From: Vibrio ouci
Lineage (GTDB): Bacteria > Pseudomonadota > Gammaproteobacteria > Enterobacterales > Vibrionaceae
Assembly: GCF_004551525.1 (NCBI RefSeq)
Contig: NZ_SATR01000020.1
Span: forward strand, 62,001 to 126,000
Length of the DNA stretch: 64,000 nt
Reading direction: 5' to 3'
Made by a program: the position numbers and the translations under genes
Part shown: in pieces, positions 27,125 through 36,414 of the stretch
How the letters are laid out: each line of letters starts with the position of its first letter
How positions within the stretch are numbered: the stretch's first letter is position 1
The notes under the pieces: model-generated
The model's input: the letters and a program-made list of their open reading frames with translations, nothing else
Told to the model about the DNA's origin: nothing
The model's database searches: none

Positions 27125-28216
27125 GTGTCAGATAAGGTCAAAATAACTTCCAGCCATTGGGTATTGATTGTTGCACTACTTGCTGCAGGCTTTGCTTGCT
27201 TCTTGCTTGTAGAGCCTTACATCAACTCAATTGTTATGGCATTCATCATCTCTTTGCTGATGTTCCCTATTCATGAGTGGCTAGAGAAACGTCTGCCTAA
27301 TCATCACAACATCACCTCATTGCTGTCGTGCATTGTGCTGACCTTTATCGTCGTTGTGCCACTGTTGTTTGTATTCGCTGCAATAGTACAGCAAGGCTCC
27401 AACTTTTCTCAGAATGTCTATCAATGGGTGACAAACGGCGGTATCCAAGCAATTTTCGAACATCCATGGGTGGTCAAAGGCTTGTCTCTGGTCAATACCT
27501 ACTTACCTTTCGATACCATCGAACCACAAGAAGTCGCGCAAAAAGTGGCGCAATTTGCCACATCATTTGGTAGTAACCTTGTCGGGATCAGTGCAAAAAT
27601 CTTAGGTGATGCAACAAGCTTCCTGATGGATTTCTTCTTGATGTTGTTCGTGCTGTTCTTCTTGCTGCGTGACCACGATAAGATCATCAGTGCCATGCGT
27701 CACATCTTGCCTCTTTCTCGCAGCCAAGAAGACAAACTGTTGGATGAAATTGAGCAAGTTTCAAAGTCAGCGGTGATGGGCTCATTCCTCACCGCCATTG
27801 CACAAGGTGTTGCTGGTGGTTTAGGTATGTGGCTTGCTGGCTTCCCAGGATTATTCTGGGGAACCATGATGGGTTTTGCTTCGTTTATTCCTGTCGTCGG
27901 CACCGCACTAATTTGGATTCCCGCAGCGATCTACTTATACGTTACTGGCGATACTACTTGGGCTATCTTCTTAACCGTTTGGAGTGTTGCGATTGTAGGC
28001 TCTATCGATAACCTATTACGCCCACTACTGATGCAGGGTAGCGGTAATGCCGGCATGAGCACTCTGATGATCTTCTTCTCGCTCCTAGGCGGCTTACACT
28101 TATTTGGCTTGATCGGCTTAATTTACGGCCCACTGATCTTCGCCATCACTATGGTGCTATTTAATATCTATGAAGAAGAGTTTCAGGGCTTCCTAGATCA
28201 GCAAGATCGTAGCTAG
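27125..28216 (+). CDS. AI-2E family (PerM/TqsA-like) transporter
   Basis: This 363-aa inner-membrane protein has about eight TM segments arranged as in the AI-2E exporter/permease family (UPF0118). Two N-terminal helices ([38 protein letters not shown]), one long helix after them, a soluble stretch, then the C-terminal group with [41 protein letters not shown] and [23 protein letters not shown]. These last motifs are diagnostic. The start is GTG at 27125. Members transport autoinducer-2 or act as sodium/proton antiporters; the substrate here is unknown. Confidence 0.88.
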   Translation: MSDKVKITSSHWVLIVALLAAGFACFLLVEPYINSIVMAFIISLLMFPIHEWLEKRLPNHHNITSLLSCIVLTFIVVVPLLFVFAAIVQQGSNFSQNVYQWVTNGGIQAIFEHPWVVKGLSLVNTYLPFDTIEPQEVAQKVAQFATSFGSNLVGISAKILGDATSFLMDFFLMLFVLFFLLRDHDKIISAMRHILPLSRSQEDKLLDEIEQVSKSAVMGSFLTAIAQGVAGGLGMWLAGFPGLFWGTMMGFASFIPVVGTALIWIPAAIYLYVTGDTTWAIFLTVWSVAIVGSIDNLLRPLLMQGSGNAGMSTLMIFFSLLGGLHLFGLIGLIYGPLIFAITMVLFNIYEEEFQGFLDQQDRS

Positions 28217-28245
28217 TCAGTCAACACGATTTACCACTACACGCG

Positions 28246-28282
28246 GAGGGAGGATTATGCGAGAATCCTCCCTCACTTTTTT
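28246..28282 (+). terminator. Rho-independent terminator
   Basis: An 11-bp stem GAGGGAGGATT (28246-28256) / AATCCTCCCTC (28264-28274) has a 7-nt loop, followed by ACTTTTTT. It ends the transporter gene 14 nt before rsmC. Confidence 0.9.
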
Positions 28283-28296
28283 ACACCGAGTTCATT

Positions 28297-29319
28297 ATGT
28301 CTGCTTACATCGCTCCTAGCCAAATTGCTCAGCGACAACTTGCTTACTTTGAAGGTAAACACGTCCTAGTTGCTGGAGAAGCCGAAGATCTTTTCCCTGT
28401 TGAACTAGCGAATCATTGCCACTCAGTCACTGTGTTTACCACTAACTATGGTTATTACAGACAACTTGAGTCGCAACCTAACATCAAAAGTGTGTTTGGT
28501 GCAGAGTTTGATCAAGATACACAAGCAGATATGGTGTTGCTCTATTGGCCAAAAGCGAAGGCTGAAGCTGAGTACTTACTTGCCATGCTTATGAGCAAGC
28601 TTGGGGAAGATACTGAAATCGTTGTTGTGGGTGAAAACCGCTCAGGTATTAAGAGCATTGAAAAGATGTTCAAGCCTTACGGCCCAATCACTAAATACGA
28701 CTCTGCACGACGCTGTTCATTTTACTGGGGCCAGTGTACACAAGCACCACAACGTTTTGAGCTCAATCAATGGTTCAAGAGTTACCAAGTCAGCTACAAA
28801 GAGACCTCTTTGACAATCAAAAGCTTACCGGGTGTGTTTAGTCATGGCGAATTCGATATTGGCAGTAAACTGCTGCTAGACACCCTACCTGCTCTTTCAG
28901 GCAAAGTGCTCGATTTTGGCTGTGGTGCTGGGGTGATTGGCAGTGTTATGGCGATACTCAACCCAAAGATCGAACTGGAGATGTGCGATATTAGTGCGCT
29001 AGCCGTTGAGTCAAGCAAAGCAACGTTAGCGGCCAATGGCTTAAGCGGTAAAGTGTTTGCGTCAGATGTCTATTCAAATACTAGCAATGACTATCACTTC
29101 ATTATCAGCAACCCTCCATTCCACGCTGGGTTAGACACCAGCTACAGTGCCACTGAGACCTTACTTGCCAAAGCGCCAAGCTATCAGGCTAAATCAGGTC
29201 AGCTGTTTATTGTTGCTAATAGCTTTCTAAAATACCCGCCAATTATTGAAAAGGCATTCGGTAATTGCGAGACGCTAAATAAGACCAACAAATTCGCTAT
29301 CTATCAGGCGAAAAAGTAA
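28297..29319 (+). CDS. rsmC: 16S rRNA (guanine1207-N2)-methyltransferase RsmC
   Basis: RsmC methylates G1207 of 16S rRNA in the 30S subunit. Two tandem Rossmann domains: the N-terminal one is degenerate (about 1-165), the C-terminal one is catalytic with SAM motif [17 protein letters not shown], the acidic [13 protein letters not shown], and the catalytic [10 protein letters not shown]. The length of 340 aa is typical. A 9-bp hairpin at 29327-29351 (GCCCAATCA/TGATTGGGC) follows but lacks a U-tract, so it is a weak terminator at best. Confidence 0.95.
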   Translation: MSAYIAPSQIAQRQLAYFEGKHVLVAGEAEDLFPVELANHCHSVTVFTTNYGYYRQLESQPNIKSVFGAEFDQDTQADMVLLYWPKAKAEAEYLLAMLMSKLGEDTEIVVVGENRSGIKSIEKMFKPYGPITKYDSARRCSFYWGQCTQAPQRFELNQWFKSYQVSYKETSLTIKSLPGVFSHGEFDIGSKLLLDTLPALSGKVLDFGCGAGVIGSVMAILNPKIELEMCDISALAVESSKATLAANGLSGKVFASDVYSNTSNDYHFIISNPPFHAGLDTSYSATETLLAKAPSYQAKSGQLFIVANSFLKYPPIIEKAFGNCETLNKTNKFAIYQAKK

Positions 29320-29529
29320 CACAGCCGCCCAATCATTGCCTTTGATTGGGCAAACCTTCAGCGCAATTCGCTAAAATTGCGCTTATCTGCACGCTTTCCT
29401 TGCAACTTACTTGTCAAAGTAAAAAAACTCGTTAATTTTGTCATCTTAGGAAAATAACGTTTTCAACTCGCTTGTTGATGTGCACTTTGACGCGACAAGC
29501 TGAATTCTCACGGAAAGTCTAATTAGATC

Positions 29530-32500
29530 ATGTTTAAGCTGTATCGAAAGCAAAAATTTAAGCGTCTGCAAAACACCTTAATGCTCGCGTTTCTCGTCTT
29601 GAGCATTACCCCTCTTACTGTTATCGCCATTTTCTTCTTACAATCTCATACCAAAGATCTGCAGGAACAGAGCACGTCACACCTAGTTTCTGTCCGAGAT
29701 AGCAAACAGCAGCAAGTGATTGACTACTTGTATGCCAAAGAGTCAGAAGTGATGGGGTTCGTCCGCTCAGAACTGGCTTACGCGAGTGGTGGGCGCTTTT
29801 ACGGCTTGGTTAACGCCTTTCAAAGTCTCGGCATCGATATCGAACAAGCACGTCAATATGCTCAAAAGCGCTATATTGAAGGCTCTGGGGATCAGATCAA
29901 AACGTCAATATTGCCGCAATCAAGCAACTACAATGGCACCGAGCGATACCGACTGCTGCATAAACGTTATCACTGGGCGTATCAAGAACTGCTAAAACGT
30001 TCTGATTTTGACGACATTCTCTTGGTCGATAGAGAGGGTAACGTTACCTACTCTATTTACAAGTACGATAACTACGGCACCAACTTACTGACCGGAAAAT
30101 ACAAAGACGCTAATCTCGGTAAAACCTTTGCCAAGCTAAACAGGCTAGTGACCGAAAAGCGTAAAACCAACGAGGATTTTACCCCAGTTGTCCTTTCTGA
30201 TTTCTCACAAGAACAAGGTAAATCAGTCGCTTGGTTCGGTGCGCCTATCATCCAGCAAGGCTATTTGCACAGCTATGCATTATTCCGCTTACCGAATAAT
30301 GGCATCACCAAGCTCATCGCTGACACCAACAACATTGCCTCAATGAAAACACTGCTAGTCGGCAGTGATCACCAATCTCGTACGCTCGCTTATCAACAAG
30401 AAGACATTGATAAGAGCCGCCAAGTGGTCGATCTCGCCCTATCAGGACTGACAAATGTTGGTACCTACTCAAATACGGAAGACGAAGCGATCATCGCTGC
30501 TTATAGCCCAATTTCACTAAAAGGCATTGATTGGGCGATTGTGGTTGAGGTGCCTGAAAGCGTTGCTTTTGCTCGGGTTCACCAACTTGAAACACTGTTT
30601 ATCTTCGCCATGCTGACCGCTATTTTGCTGGTAGTGATGGCCTCTCATTACCTGTCTAACTTTATTACCTCGCCACTACTCAAGCTAACTTGGGCAGCGG
30701 AAAAAGTCTCGGCGGGTGATCTTGACGCAGATATGACCAATACTCAGCGCAAAGATGAGATCGGTCGACTTGCAGTCAGTTTTGAGCGTATGCAGCGCTC
30801 AATTCGTGAAAAGATCTTGCTCATCAAACAGCAAAACGAAGAGCTGGAAAGCAACCTTAAACTTATTCAAAAGCAAAATGATGAGTTACAACTGGCCAAC
30901 AAGCTGAAAGATGAGTTCTTAGCGACCACCTCTCACGAGTTACGTACCCCTTTGCACGGTATGGTGGGTATCGCCGAAGCTTTGGCCTCTGGCGCAAATG
31001 GACCAATTACTTCAGAGCATAAATATCAGCTCGATATCATTATCAGCAGCGGACAGCGACTTGCAACCTTGGTTGATGACCTGCTTGATTACCACAAGAT
31101 GCGCTATGGCAACTTAGACATTGAGACCAGTGCGGTTGATCTTGCTGGTTCAACCCGCCTTGTACTTGAGCTCTCTTCACACTTATTGGGCAATAAACCG
31201 ATTCGCATCATTAACCAAGTGCCTAATGAACCCGTTTGGGTCAGCGCGGATCCTCAGCGCTTAGAACAAGTGCTGTATAACCTAGTTGGCAATGCGATCA
31301 AGTACACTAGTGAAGGTAAGATCGTTATTTCAGCTAATGTGGTTGATGACAATATTCGTGTACAAGTGGTCGATACTGGTCAAGGTATCCCAGCCGATCA
31401 GCTTGAGCATATCTTTGAACCATTAATTCAAGCGGGCAGTGATTCTAGCCGTTACCGCCAAGGTGCTGGTCTGGGCTTATCGATTAGTCGTCAGTTGATT
31501 GAGCTGATGAACGGCTCGTTGTATGTCAGCAGCCAACCGATGGTAGGAACAACCTTTAGCTTTACCCTACCAATCGCGTCACTTGAACAAATTGAAGTCG
31601 CCAACCAATACGAAGCACCGCACTTTAAAGCGCCAGAAACTGGCAATATTGAATTAGCAGAGCCTGCAAGCCTGCCAGAAAACCCGGATGGCCCATTGTT
31701 ACTTGTGGTTGATGATGAACCGGTCAACTTAAGAGTATTAGACAGTTTCCTACGCCTTGAAGGCTACCGCGTTCGCACCGCAAAAGATGGTCATGAAGCA
31801 CTTGCTGCGGTTGAAAAAGAAAAGCCTGAGCTATTGCTGCTTGATATCATGATGCCAGGTATGAGCGGCTACCAAGTTTGTGAATCACTACGTGAAACTT
31901 ACGATCATGCCGCGCTCCCAATTATCATGCTGACAGCATTAAATCAAACCGATGATCGAGTTCGAGGCTTTAGCGTCGGTGCCAACGACTATTTGTCGAA
32001 GCCATTTAATAAGCAAGAGTTGGCGGCACGTATCGTTGCACACTTAACGGCAAGCAAAGCAGAGCAACGTCGATTAGAAAACCAAGCGCTGCAATTGGAG
32101 CTAAAACAACGTGCGATGGTTGAAGCAAGTCTGTTAGAGACACAAGGCCGCCTGCTTGAGCAGCTTGAAACCGCGCCTGAAGCGATTGTCTGTGTCCGTG
32201 ATGACAACAAGATTCGCTTTGCTAATGAAGCAGCTTCGCGACTTTTCAAACGTTCAACGGAGCAACTGAAACGCTCTAATGCTGACGAATTGATTGCGCC
32301 TAAGTTCCTAAATGTCGTGCAGGAACATTACTGTGGCATTATTGATATCTACGTAGAAGATGTTAGACAACACCTCTCTGCCGATATTCTAAAACTGCCA
32401 GAAGGCGCAGGTTTGAAGTCAATGTACATCTTTAATGTTGGCGGCAGTATTAATGCATCTCGCATCAATAATTTAGAGACAGCGATTGAGGCGCTTTCTA

Positions 32501-32916
32501 GCTTTGCCTTTGAAGGCGACAAAGCTAAGCTGCAAGAGCTAAAAGAGCTAGGTGGCGAATTTACCCGCCTTGCAGACCGCGTTGCTAGTGATAGCAAGTC
32601 TAAGCAAGATATCATGCGCGAAGTGTTGGTTGATGCAATGACAAGTGCGATTTCATATTGGGAGTCCGTCACAGGGCAAACCAAGTTCGCTTTCGCCGAG
32701 CAGAGTGGGTTATGGCGTGTCTACCTTGACCGTAGCACCTTACAGACACGTACTCTTGATAAGTATCTACGCCCTGAGACCTTGCCAAAAACTCCTCGCT
32801 GGAGAACGGTTTTAAGCTCGCTAGATTACATCTTAGAGCACTGTAATGAGCAAAGCCCTGAGCGCAGTCATATCGAAGCGCTACGCGATAAACTGCAGCA
32901 TTTACTCACCAGTTAA
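29530..32916 (+). CDS. chiS: chitin-sensing hybrid histidine kinase ChiS
   Basis: ChiS is the inner-membrane regulator that in V. cholerae controls chitin utilisation with the periplasmic chitin-oligosaccharide binding protein, and is known to bind DNA itself. TM1 is at about 18-40, the periplasmic sensor at about 41-350, TM2 at about 355-377, HAMP (SNFITSPLLKLTWAAEKVSAGDLDADM), a coiled coil, HisKA with His469 in TTSHELRTPLHG, HATPase (NAIKYTSEG, DTGQGIP, GAGLGLSIS), a receiver with Asp772 (LLDIMMPGMSG), a PAS-like segment (about 870-950) and a C-terminal region with no motif I recognise, where the DNA-binding activity is reported. Length (1128 aa) and both phosphosite numbers equal those of V. 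cholerae ChiS. It is upstream of the chb operon. Confidence 0.95.
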   Translation: MFKLYRKQKFKRLQNTLMLAFLVLSITPLTVIAIFFLQSHTKDLQEQSTSHLVSVRDSKQQQVIDYLYAKESEVMGFVRSELAYASGGRFYGLVNAFQSLGIDIEQARQYAQKRYIEGSGDQIKTSILPQSSNYNGTERYRLLHKRYHWAYQELLKRSDFDDILLVDREGNVTYSIYKYDNYGTNLLTGKYKDANLGKTFAKLNRLVTEKRKTNEDFTPVVLSDFSQEQGKSVAWFGAPIIQQGYLHSYALFRLPNNGITKLIADTNNIASMKTLLVGSDHQSRTLAYQQEDIDKSRQVVDLALSGLTNVGTYSNTEDEAIIAAYSPISLKGIDWAIVVEVPESVAFARVHQLETLFIFAMLTAILLVVMASHYLSNFITSPLLKLTWAAEKVSAGDLDADMTNTQRKDEIGRLAVSFERMQRSIREKILLIKQQNEELESNLKLIQKQNDELQLANKLKDEFLATTSHELRTPLHGMVGIAEALASGANGPITSEHKYQLDIIISSGQRLATLVDDLLDYHKMRYGNLDIETSAVDLAGSTRLVLELSSHLLGNKPIRIINQVPNEPVWVSADPQRLEQVLYNLVGNAIKYTSEGKIVISANVVDDNIRVQVVDTGQGIPADQLEHIFEPLIQAGSDSSRYRQGAGLGLSISRQLIELMNGSLYVSSQPMVGTTFSFTLPIASLEQIEVANQYEAPHFKAPETGNIELAEPASLPENPDGPLLLVVDDEPVNLRVLDSFLRLEGYRVRTAKDGHEALAAVEKEKPELLLLDIMMPGMSGYQVCESLRETYDHAALPIIMLTALNQTDDRVRGFSVGANDYLSKPFNKQELAARIVAHLTASKAEQRRLENQALQLELKQRAMVEASLLETQGRLLEQLETAPEAIVCVRDDNKIRFANEAASRLFKRSTEQLKRSNADELIAPKFLNVVQEHYCGIIDIYVEDVRQHLSADILKLPEGAGLKSMYIFNVGGSINASRINNLETAIEALSSFAFEGDKAKLQELKELGGEFTRLADRVASDSKSKQDIMREVLVDAMTSAISYWESVTGQTKFAFAEQSGLWRVYLDRSTLQTRTLDKYLRPETLPKTPRWRTVLSSLDYILEHCNEQSPERSHIEALRDKLQHLLTS

Positions 32917-32936
32917 AGAGCATCTCAATACTAAAC

Positions 32937-32965
32937 AAAGCCCGCTATATGTGGGCTTTTTTATT
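32937..32965 (+). terminator. Rho-independent terminator of chiS
   Basis: AAAGCCC (32937-32943) / GGGCTTT (32953-32959) with a 9-nt loop is followed by TTTTTA. Confidence 0.8.
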
Positions 32966-32989
32966 GGCTAAAAATCGATGGTATGGCCT

Positions 32990-33569
32990 TCACTTGTAGT
33001 TAATACGCTGCGTAAAACAACACGATTTCACGTCAATGTATCGCTGCATAAAAGCGCTCACTGAGTATCTAAAATTGCCTAAAACCTCGCTCATTGGATA
33101 AAAAGAGTTCATATTGCGAAGGCAATCACAACAAGACGGCAGTTTTTATTTAGGCACGTAAATTAACACTAACCAACACCAGTGACCAAGATCTCAAGAT
33201 TATCCACAGCACCAAAAATTCATACAAATAAAAACACGACAAGTAAGTAACCACTTACATTCAAAATTCAAGGTAGGATGTTATGCGACTCAGTTCAAAG
33301 TGCAAATTGCGAACAAAAAAACAGCAAACGCAAACTTTTCAACGGAATTGACGATGGCGAGTGAGGTTTTAACGGTTTTAACGGGAATAGCAATTGCGAA
33401 AATTAACGTTAAGGTGTTTTCTTACTGTGCCTAAGGCCTACAGGCCACTCTCGAACCTCGACCTCCTCCGGAAGATGTTCAGACAGAGAGGTAGGCCTTA
33501 GTGAGTGTTTATCAATTGATGACATTCCATCCATATAAGTGAAATGAAAGCAAATAGTAAGGAACAGCT
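32990..33569 (+). promoter_or_regulatory. chb operon control region (no gene)
   Basis: No convincing ORF is present. Visible elements: inverted repeat GTAAGT/ACTTAC at 33243-33258; a perfect tandem repeat TTTTAACGG x2 at 33367-33384; the palindromes GCAATTGC (33390-33397) and TTAACGTTAA (33403-33412); the leader hairpin at 33431-33501; and the ribosome-binding site TAAGGAAC before 33570. In V. cholerae this region carries ChiS, SlmA and CytR inputs. I cannot assign individual sites by eye. Confidence 0.5.
33431..33501 (+). ncRNA. long hairpin in the leader of the chitin-oligosaccharide-binding-protein gene
   Basis: A perfect 11-bp stem CTAAGGCCTAC (33431-33441) / GTAGGCCTTAG (33491-33501) is continued by CTCTC/GAGAG (33448-33452 / 33486-33490) and GAAC/GTTC (33453-33456 / 33477-33480). 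The loop is rich in CCTCC. It lies 69 nt before the start codon and is GC-rich in an AT-rich region. It lacks a T-tract, so it is not a plain terminator; a cis-acting RNA element is the likely reading. Confidence 0.5.
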
Positions 33570-35252
33570 ATGCTTGCCAACATTAAAAAAACAGCACTAG
33601 CAACAGCAATTATTGCAACAGCAGCAACCGGATTCACATCTGTTGCAGCAGCCGCTGAGCGCAGTGAACTAACGATCCACCCTAAAGAGTTCACCACTTT
33701 TGTACGTAACTTTAACCCGTACCTAGGTGCTACTAACCTACACACTACGACTGACTTCTTATACGAGCCACTAGTAGTATTCAACGAAATGCAAGGTAAC
33801 ACTCCTGTATTCCGTCTAGCAGAGAACTACACAATTGCTGACGATCTACTGAGTGTTGTATTTGACCTACGTAAAGGTGTTAAGTGGTCTGACGGTGAAA
33901 CATTCAACGCAGACGACGTAATTTTCTCTTTCAACCTAGTTAAAGAGAAGCCAGAGCTAGATCAAAGCGGCATCAACTCTTGGGTTTCTAGCGTTGAGAA
34001 ATTGAACGACTACCAAGTTAAGTTCAACATCAAAGAAGCTAACTCAAACGCTCCTTACGAAATCGTGAAAGTGCCTGTAGTACCACAGCACGTATGGAGC
34101 AAGATTAAAGATCCTTCAACATTCACTAACGAAAACCCTGTAGGTTCTGGTCCATTTACTGAAATCGCAACGTTTACTCCACAGCTTTACATTCAGTGTG
34201 AAAACCCTAACTACTGGGATGCAGACAACCTAGACGTTGACTGTCTACGTGTTCCACAAATTGCGAACAACGACCAATTCCTTGGTAAAGTTGTAAACGG
34301 CGAAATGGACTGGACTTCATCATTCATTCCAGATATCGACCGTACTTACGCGGCTGCAAGCCCTAACCACCAATACTGGTACCCGCCAGCAGGTACACAG
34401 GCATTCGTAGTTAACTTCAAGCACCCTGATGCTGCGAAGAACGAAGCGCTAACTAACGTAGACTTCCGTCGCGCGTTCTCTATGGCTCTTGACCGTCAAA
34501 CTATCATTGATATCGCATTCTACGGTGGCGGTACGGTAAATGACTTCGCATCTGGCCTAGGTTACGCGTTTAAGACTTGGTCTGATGAGGGAACTCATAA
34601 GAAATACCAAGGCTACAACACATACAACGTAGAAGGTGCTAAAGAGCTACTTAAGAAAGCAGGCTTTAAAGACGTAAACAAAGATGGTTTCGTTGACACT
34701 CCATCTGGTAAGTCTTTCGAGCTTCTAATTCAATCTCCTAACGGTTGGACAGACTTTAACAACACTGTTCAGCTAGCAGTTGAGCAATTAGCAGAAATTG
34801 GTATCAAAGCGAAAGCTCGTACTCCAGATTTCTCTGTGTACAACCAAGCTATGCTTGAAGCAACGTACGACGTAGCTTACACCAACTACTTCCACGGTGC
34901 GGATCCACACCTATACTGGAACAGTGCTTACAACTCAGAGCTACAGTCTGGTGACGGTATGCCTCGCTTTGCAATGCACTACTACAAGAACGACAAGCTA
35001 GATGGTCTTCTAAACAGCTTCTACAAAACAGCTGATAAGAACGAACAGCTAGACATCGCTCATGGTATCCAAAAAATCATCGCTGCAGACCAAGTAACGA
35101 TTCCTGTTCTATCTGGTGCTTACATGTTCCAATACAACACAACTCGCTTTACTGGTTGGTGGAACGAAGAAAATCCAAAAGGCCGTCCAAACATTTGGGC
35201 TGGTATCCCAGAGCGTCTACTACACGTACTGGACCTAAAACCAGTTAAATAA
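33570..35252 (+). CDS. periplasmic chitin-oligosaccharide-binding protein (CBP)
   Basis: This family-5 extracellular solute-binding protein (DppA/OppA type) binds (GlcNAc)n and holds ChiS inactive when empty in V. cholerae. It has a Sec signal peptide of about 29 residues (LATAIIATAATGFTSVAAAA). The fold signatures are present: FLYEPLVVFNEM, FDLRKGVKWSDGETFNADDVIFSFN, NPVGSGPFT, VDFRRAFSMALDRQTI and GRPNIWAGIPERLLH at the end. The length of 560 aa fits. Codon use is strongly biased to highly expressed codons. First gene of the chb transporter; a strong hairpin without a U-tract follows it (35270-35290), which would keep its message more abundant than that of the permeases. Confidence 0.95.
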   Translation: MLANIKKTALATAIIATAATGFTSVAAAAERSELTIHPKEFTTFVRNFNPYLGATNLHTTTDFLYEPLVVFNEMQGNTPVFRLAENYTIADDLLSVVFDLRKGVKWSDGETFNADDVIFSFNLVKEKPELDQSGINSWVSSVEKLNDYQVKFNIKEANSNAPYEIVKVPVVPQHVWSKIKDPSTFTNENPVGSGPFTEIATFTPQLYIQCENPNYWDADNLDVDCLRVPQIANNDQFLGKVVNGEMDWTSSFIPDIDRTYAAASPNHQYWYPPAGTQAFVVNFKHPDAAKNEALTNVDFRRAFSMALDRQTIIDIAFYGGGTVNDFASGLGYAFKTWSDEGTHKKYQGYNTYNVEGAKELLKKAGFKDVNKDGFVDTPSGKSFELLIQSPNGWTDFNNTVQLAVEQLAEIGIKAKARTPDFSVYNQAMLEATYDVAYTNYFHGADPHLYWNSAYNSELQSGDGMPRFAMHYYKNDKLDGLLNSFYKTADKNEQLDIAHGIQKIIAADQVTIPVLSGAYMFQYNTTRFTGWWNEENPKGRPNIWAGIPERLLHVLDLKPVK

Positions 35253-35269
35253 GTAGTTGTTCTATCTTG

Positions 35270-35290
35270 TGGCGCACTTCCTGTGCGCCA
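35270..35290 (+). terminator. intra-operon hairpin after the binding-protein gene
   Basis: TGGCGCAC (35270-35277) / GTGCGCCA (35283-35290) has a 5-nt loop and no T-run. It probably protects the 3' end of the upstream message or attenuates, rather than fully terminating. Confidence 0.6.
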
Positions 35291-35425
35291 CTCAATCCCC
35301 CACTCTATGAGTTATTTACAATATGGCGCCTGTCGTCAGGGGATTATTCGCTCTAAATTTGAGTTTTCGCTAGGAGCGACCTGAAACCAGAAACAGGGAA
35401 AATCTGGGTGAGTAAGGTGTGAGTT

Positions 35426-36412
35426 ATGGGTTATTTTTTAAGACGTTTGTCGTTTTACTTTGTCGCGTTATTAGTTGCTGCGACACTAAACTTTATTATT
35501 CCTCGTGCGATGCCGGGCGATCCGGTTACCATGATGTTTGCTAACGCTTCGGTACAGGTAACACCGGAACGTATTGCTGCTATGAAAGAGCTACTAGGCT
35601 TTGTCGATGGCGGTCTATTTGCACAATATGTTGCCTACATGAAAAACATTTTGAGCTGGGAGCTAGGTACTTCTATCCAGTTCTACCCGCTTTCAGTAAA
35701 TAAACTACTAGGTGGCGCTTTTGGCTGGTCTCTATTCTTAGCTGGCTCTGCGGTTATCCTTTCTTTCTCGTTAGGTTCAATCCTAGGTATTTTCGCAGCT
35801 TGGAAACGCGGTAGTAAATACGATGCGTTTGTTACTCCAGGTATGCTAATCATTCAGGCAGTACCTCAGGTTGTAATCGCAATGATGGCGCTCTTCATCT
35901 TTGCAATTGGACTTAAATGGTTCCCAACTGGTTATGCCTACACAGCAGGTGTTACACCCGATTGGACAAGCTGGGAGTTCTATAAAGACGTTGCTTATCA
36001 CGCCGTATTGCCGCTTTTCTGTGCGTCTATTATCCAAATCGGCGGCTTCCTAGTGAACATGCGTAACAACATGATCAACCTACTGGCAGAAGACTACATC
36101 ACAATGGCGAAAGGTAAGGGCCTAAGTGAAAACCGCGTTGTCTTCAACTACGCAGCTCGTAACGCATTACTACCAAGTGTCACCGCGCTATCTATGTCGT
36201 TAGGTATGGCAATCGGTGGTCAGTTAATCATTGAAATCATCTTTAACTACCCGGGTCTTGGTACGGTTCTTCTTAATGCTATCCACGCTCGTGATTACCA
36301 AGTACTGCAAGGACAGCTGATCATCATGACGCTATTCATGCTGTCATTTAACCTTATTGCCGACATGCTTTACGTTGTTCTAGATCCTCGCCTTCGTAAG
36401 GGAGGGAAATAA
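35426..36412 (+). CDS. chitin-oligosaccharide ABC transporter, permease 1
   Basis: This is a DppB-type inner-membrane permease of 328 aa. It has an N-terminal TM (FLRRLSFYFVALLVAATLNFIIPRAMPGDP, with the usual MPGDP), six TM in all, and the EAA-like loop facing the ATPase (EDYITMAKGKGLSENRVVFNYAARNALLPS). It is two bases from the next permease gene, so the two are translated together. By position it is the partner of the CBP-dependent uptake system. Confidence 0.93.
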   Translation: MGYFLRRLSFYFVALLVAATLNFIIPRAMPGDPVTMMFANASVQVTPERIAAMKELLGFVDGGLFAQYVAYMKNILSWELGTSIQFYPLSVNKLLGGAFGWSLFLAGSAVILSFSLGSILGIFAAWKRGSKYDAFVTPGMLIIQAVPQVVIAMMALFIFAIGLKWFPTGYAYTAGVTPDWTSWEFYKDVAYHAVLPLFCASIIQIGGFLVNMRNNMINLLAEDYITMAKGKGLSENRVVFNYAARNALLPSVTALSMSLGMAIGGQLIIEIIFNYPGLGTVLLNAIHARDYQVLQGQLIIMTLFMLSFNLIADMLYVVLDPRLRKGGK

Positions 36413-36414
36413 TT

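Noticed and set aside
33200..33208. Perfect DnaA box TTATCCACA
   Set aside because: A single 9-mer is expected about once in two such windows by chance; there is no cluster or AT-rich unwinding element typical of an origin.
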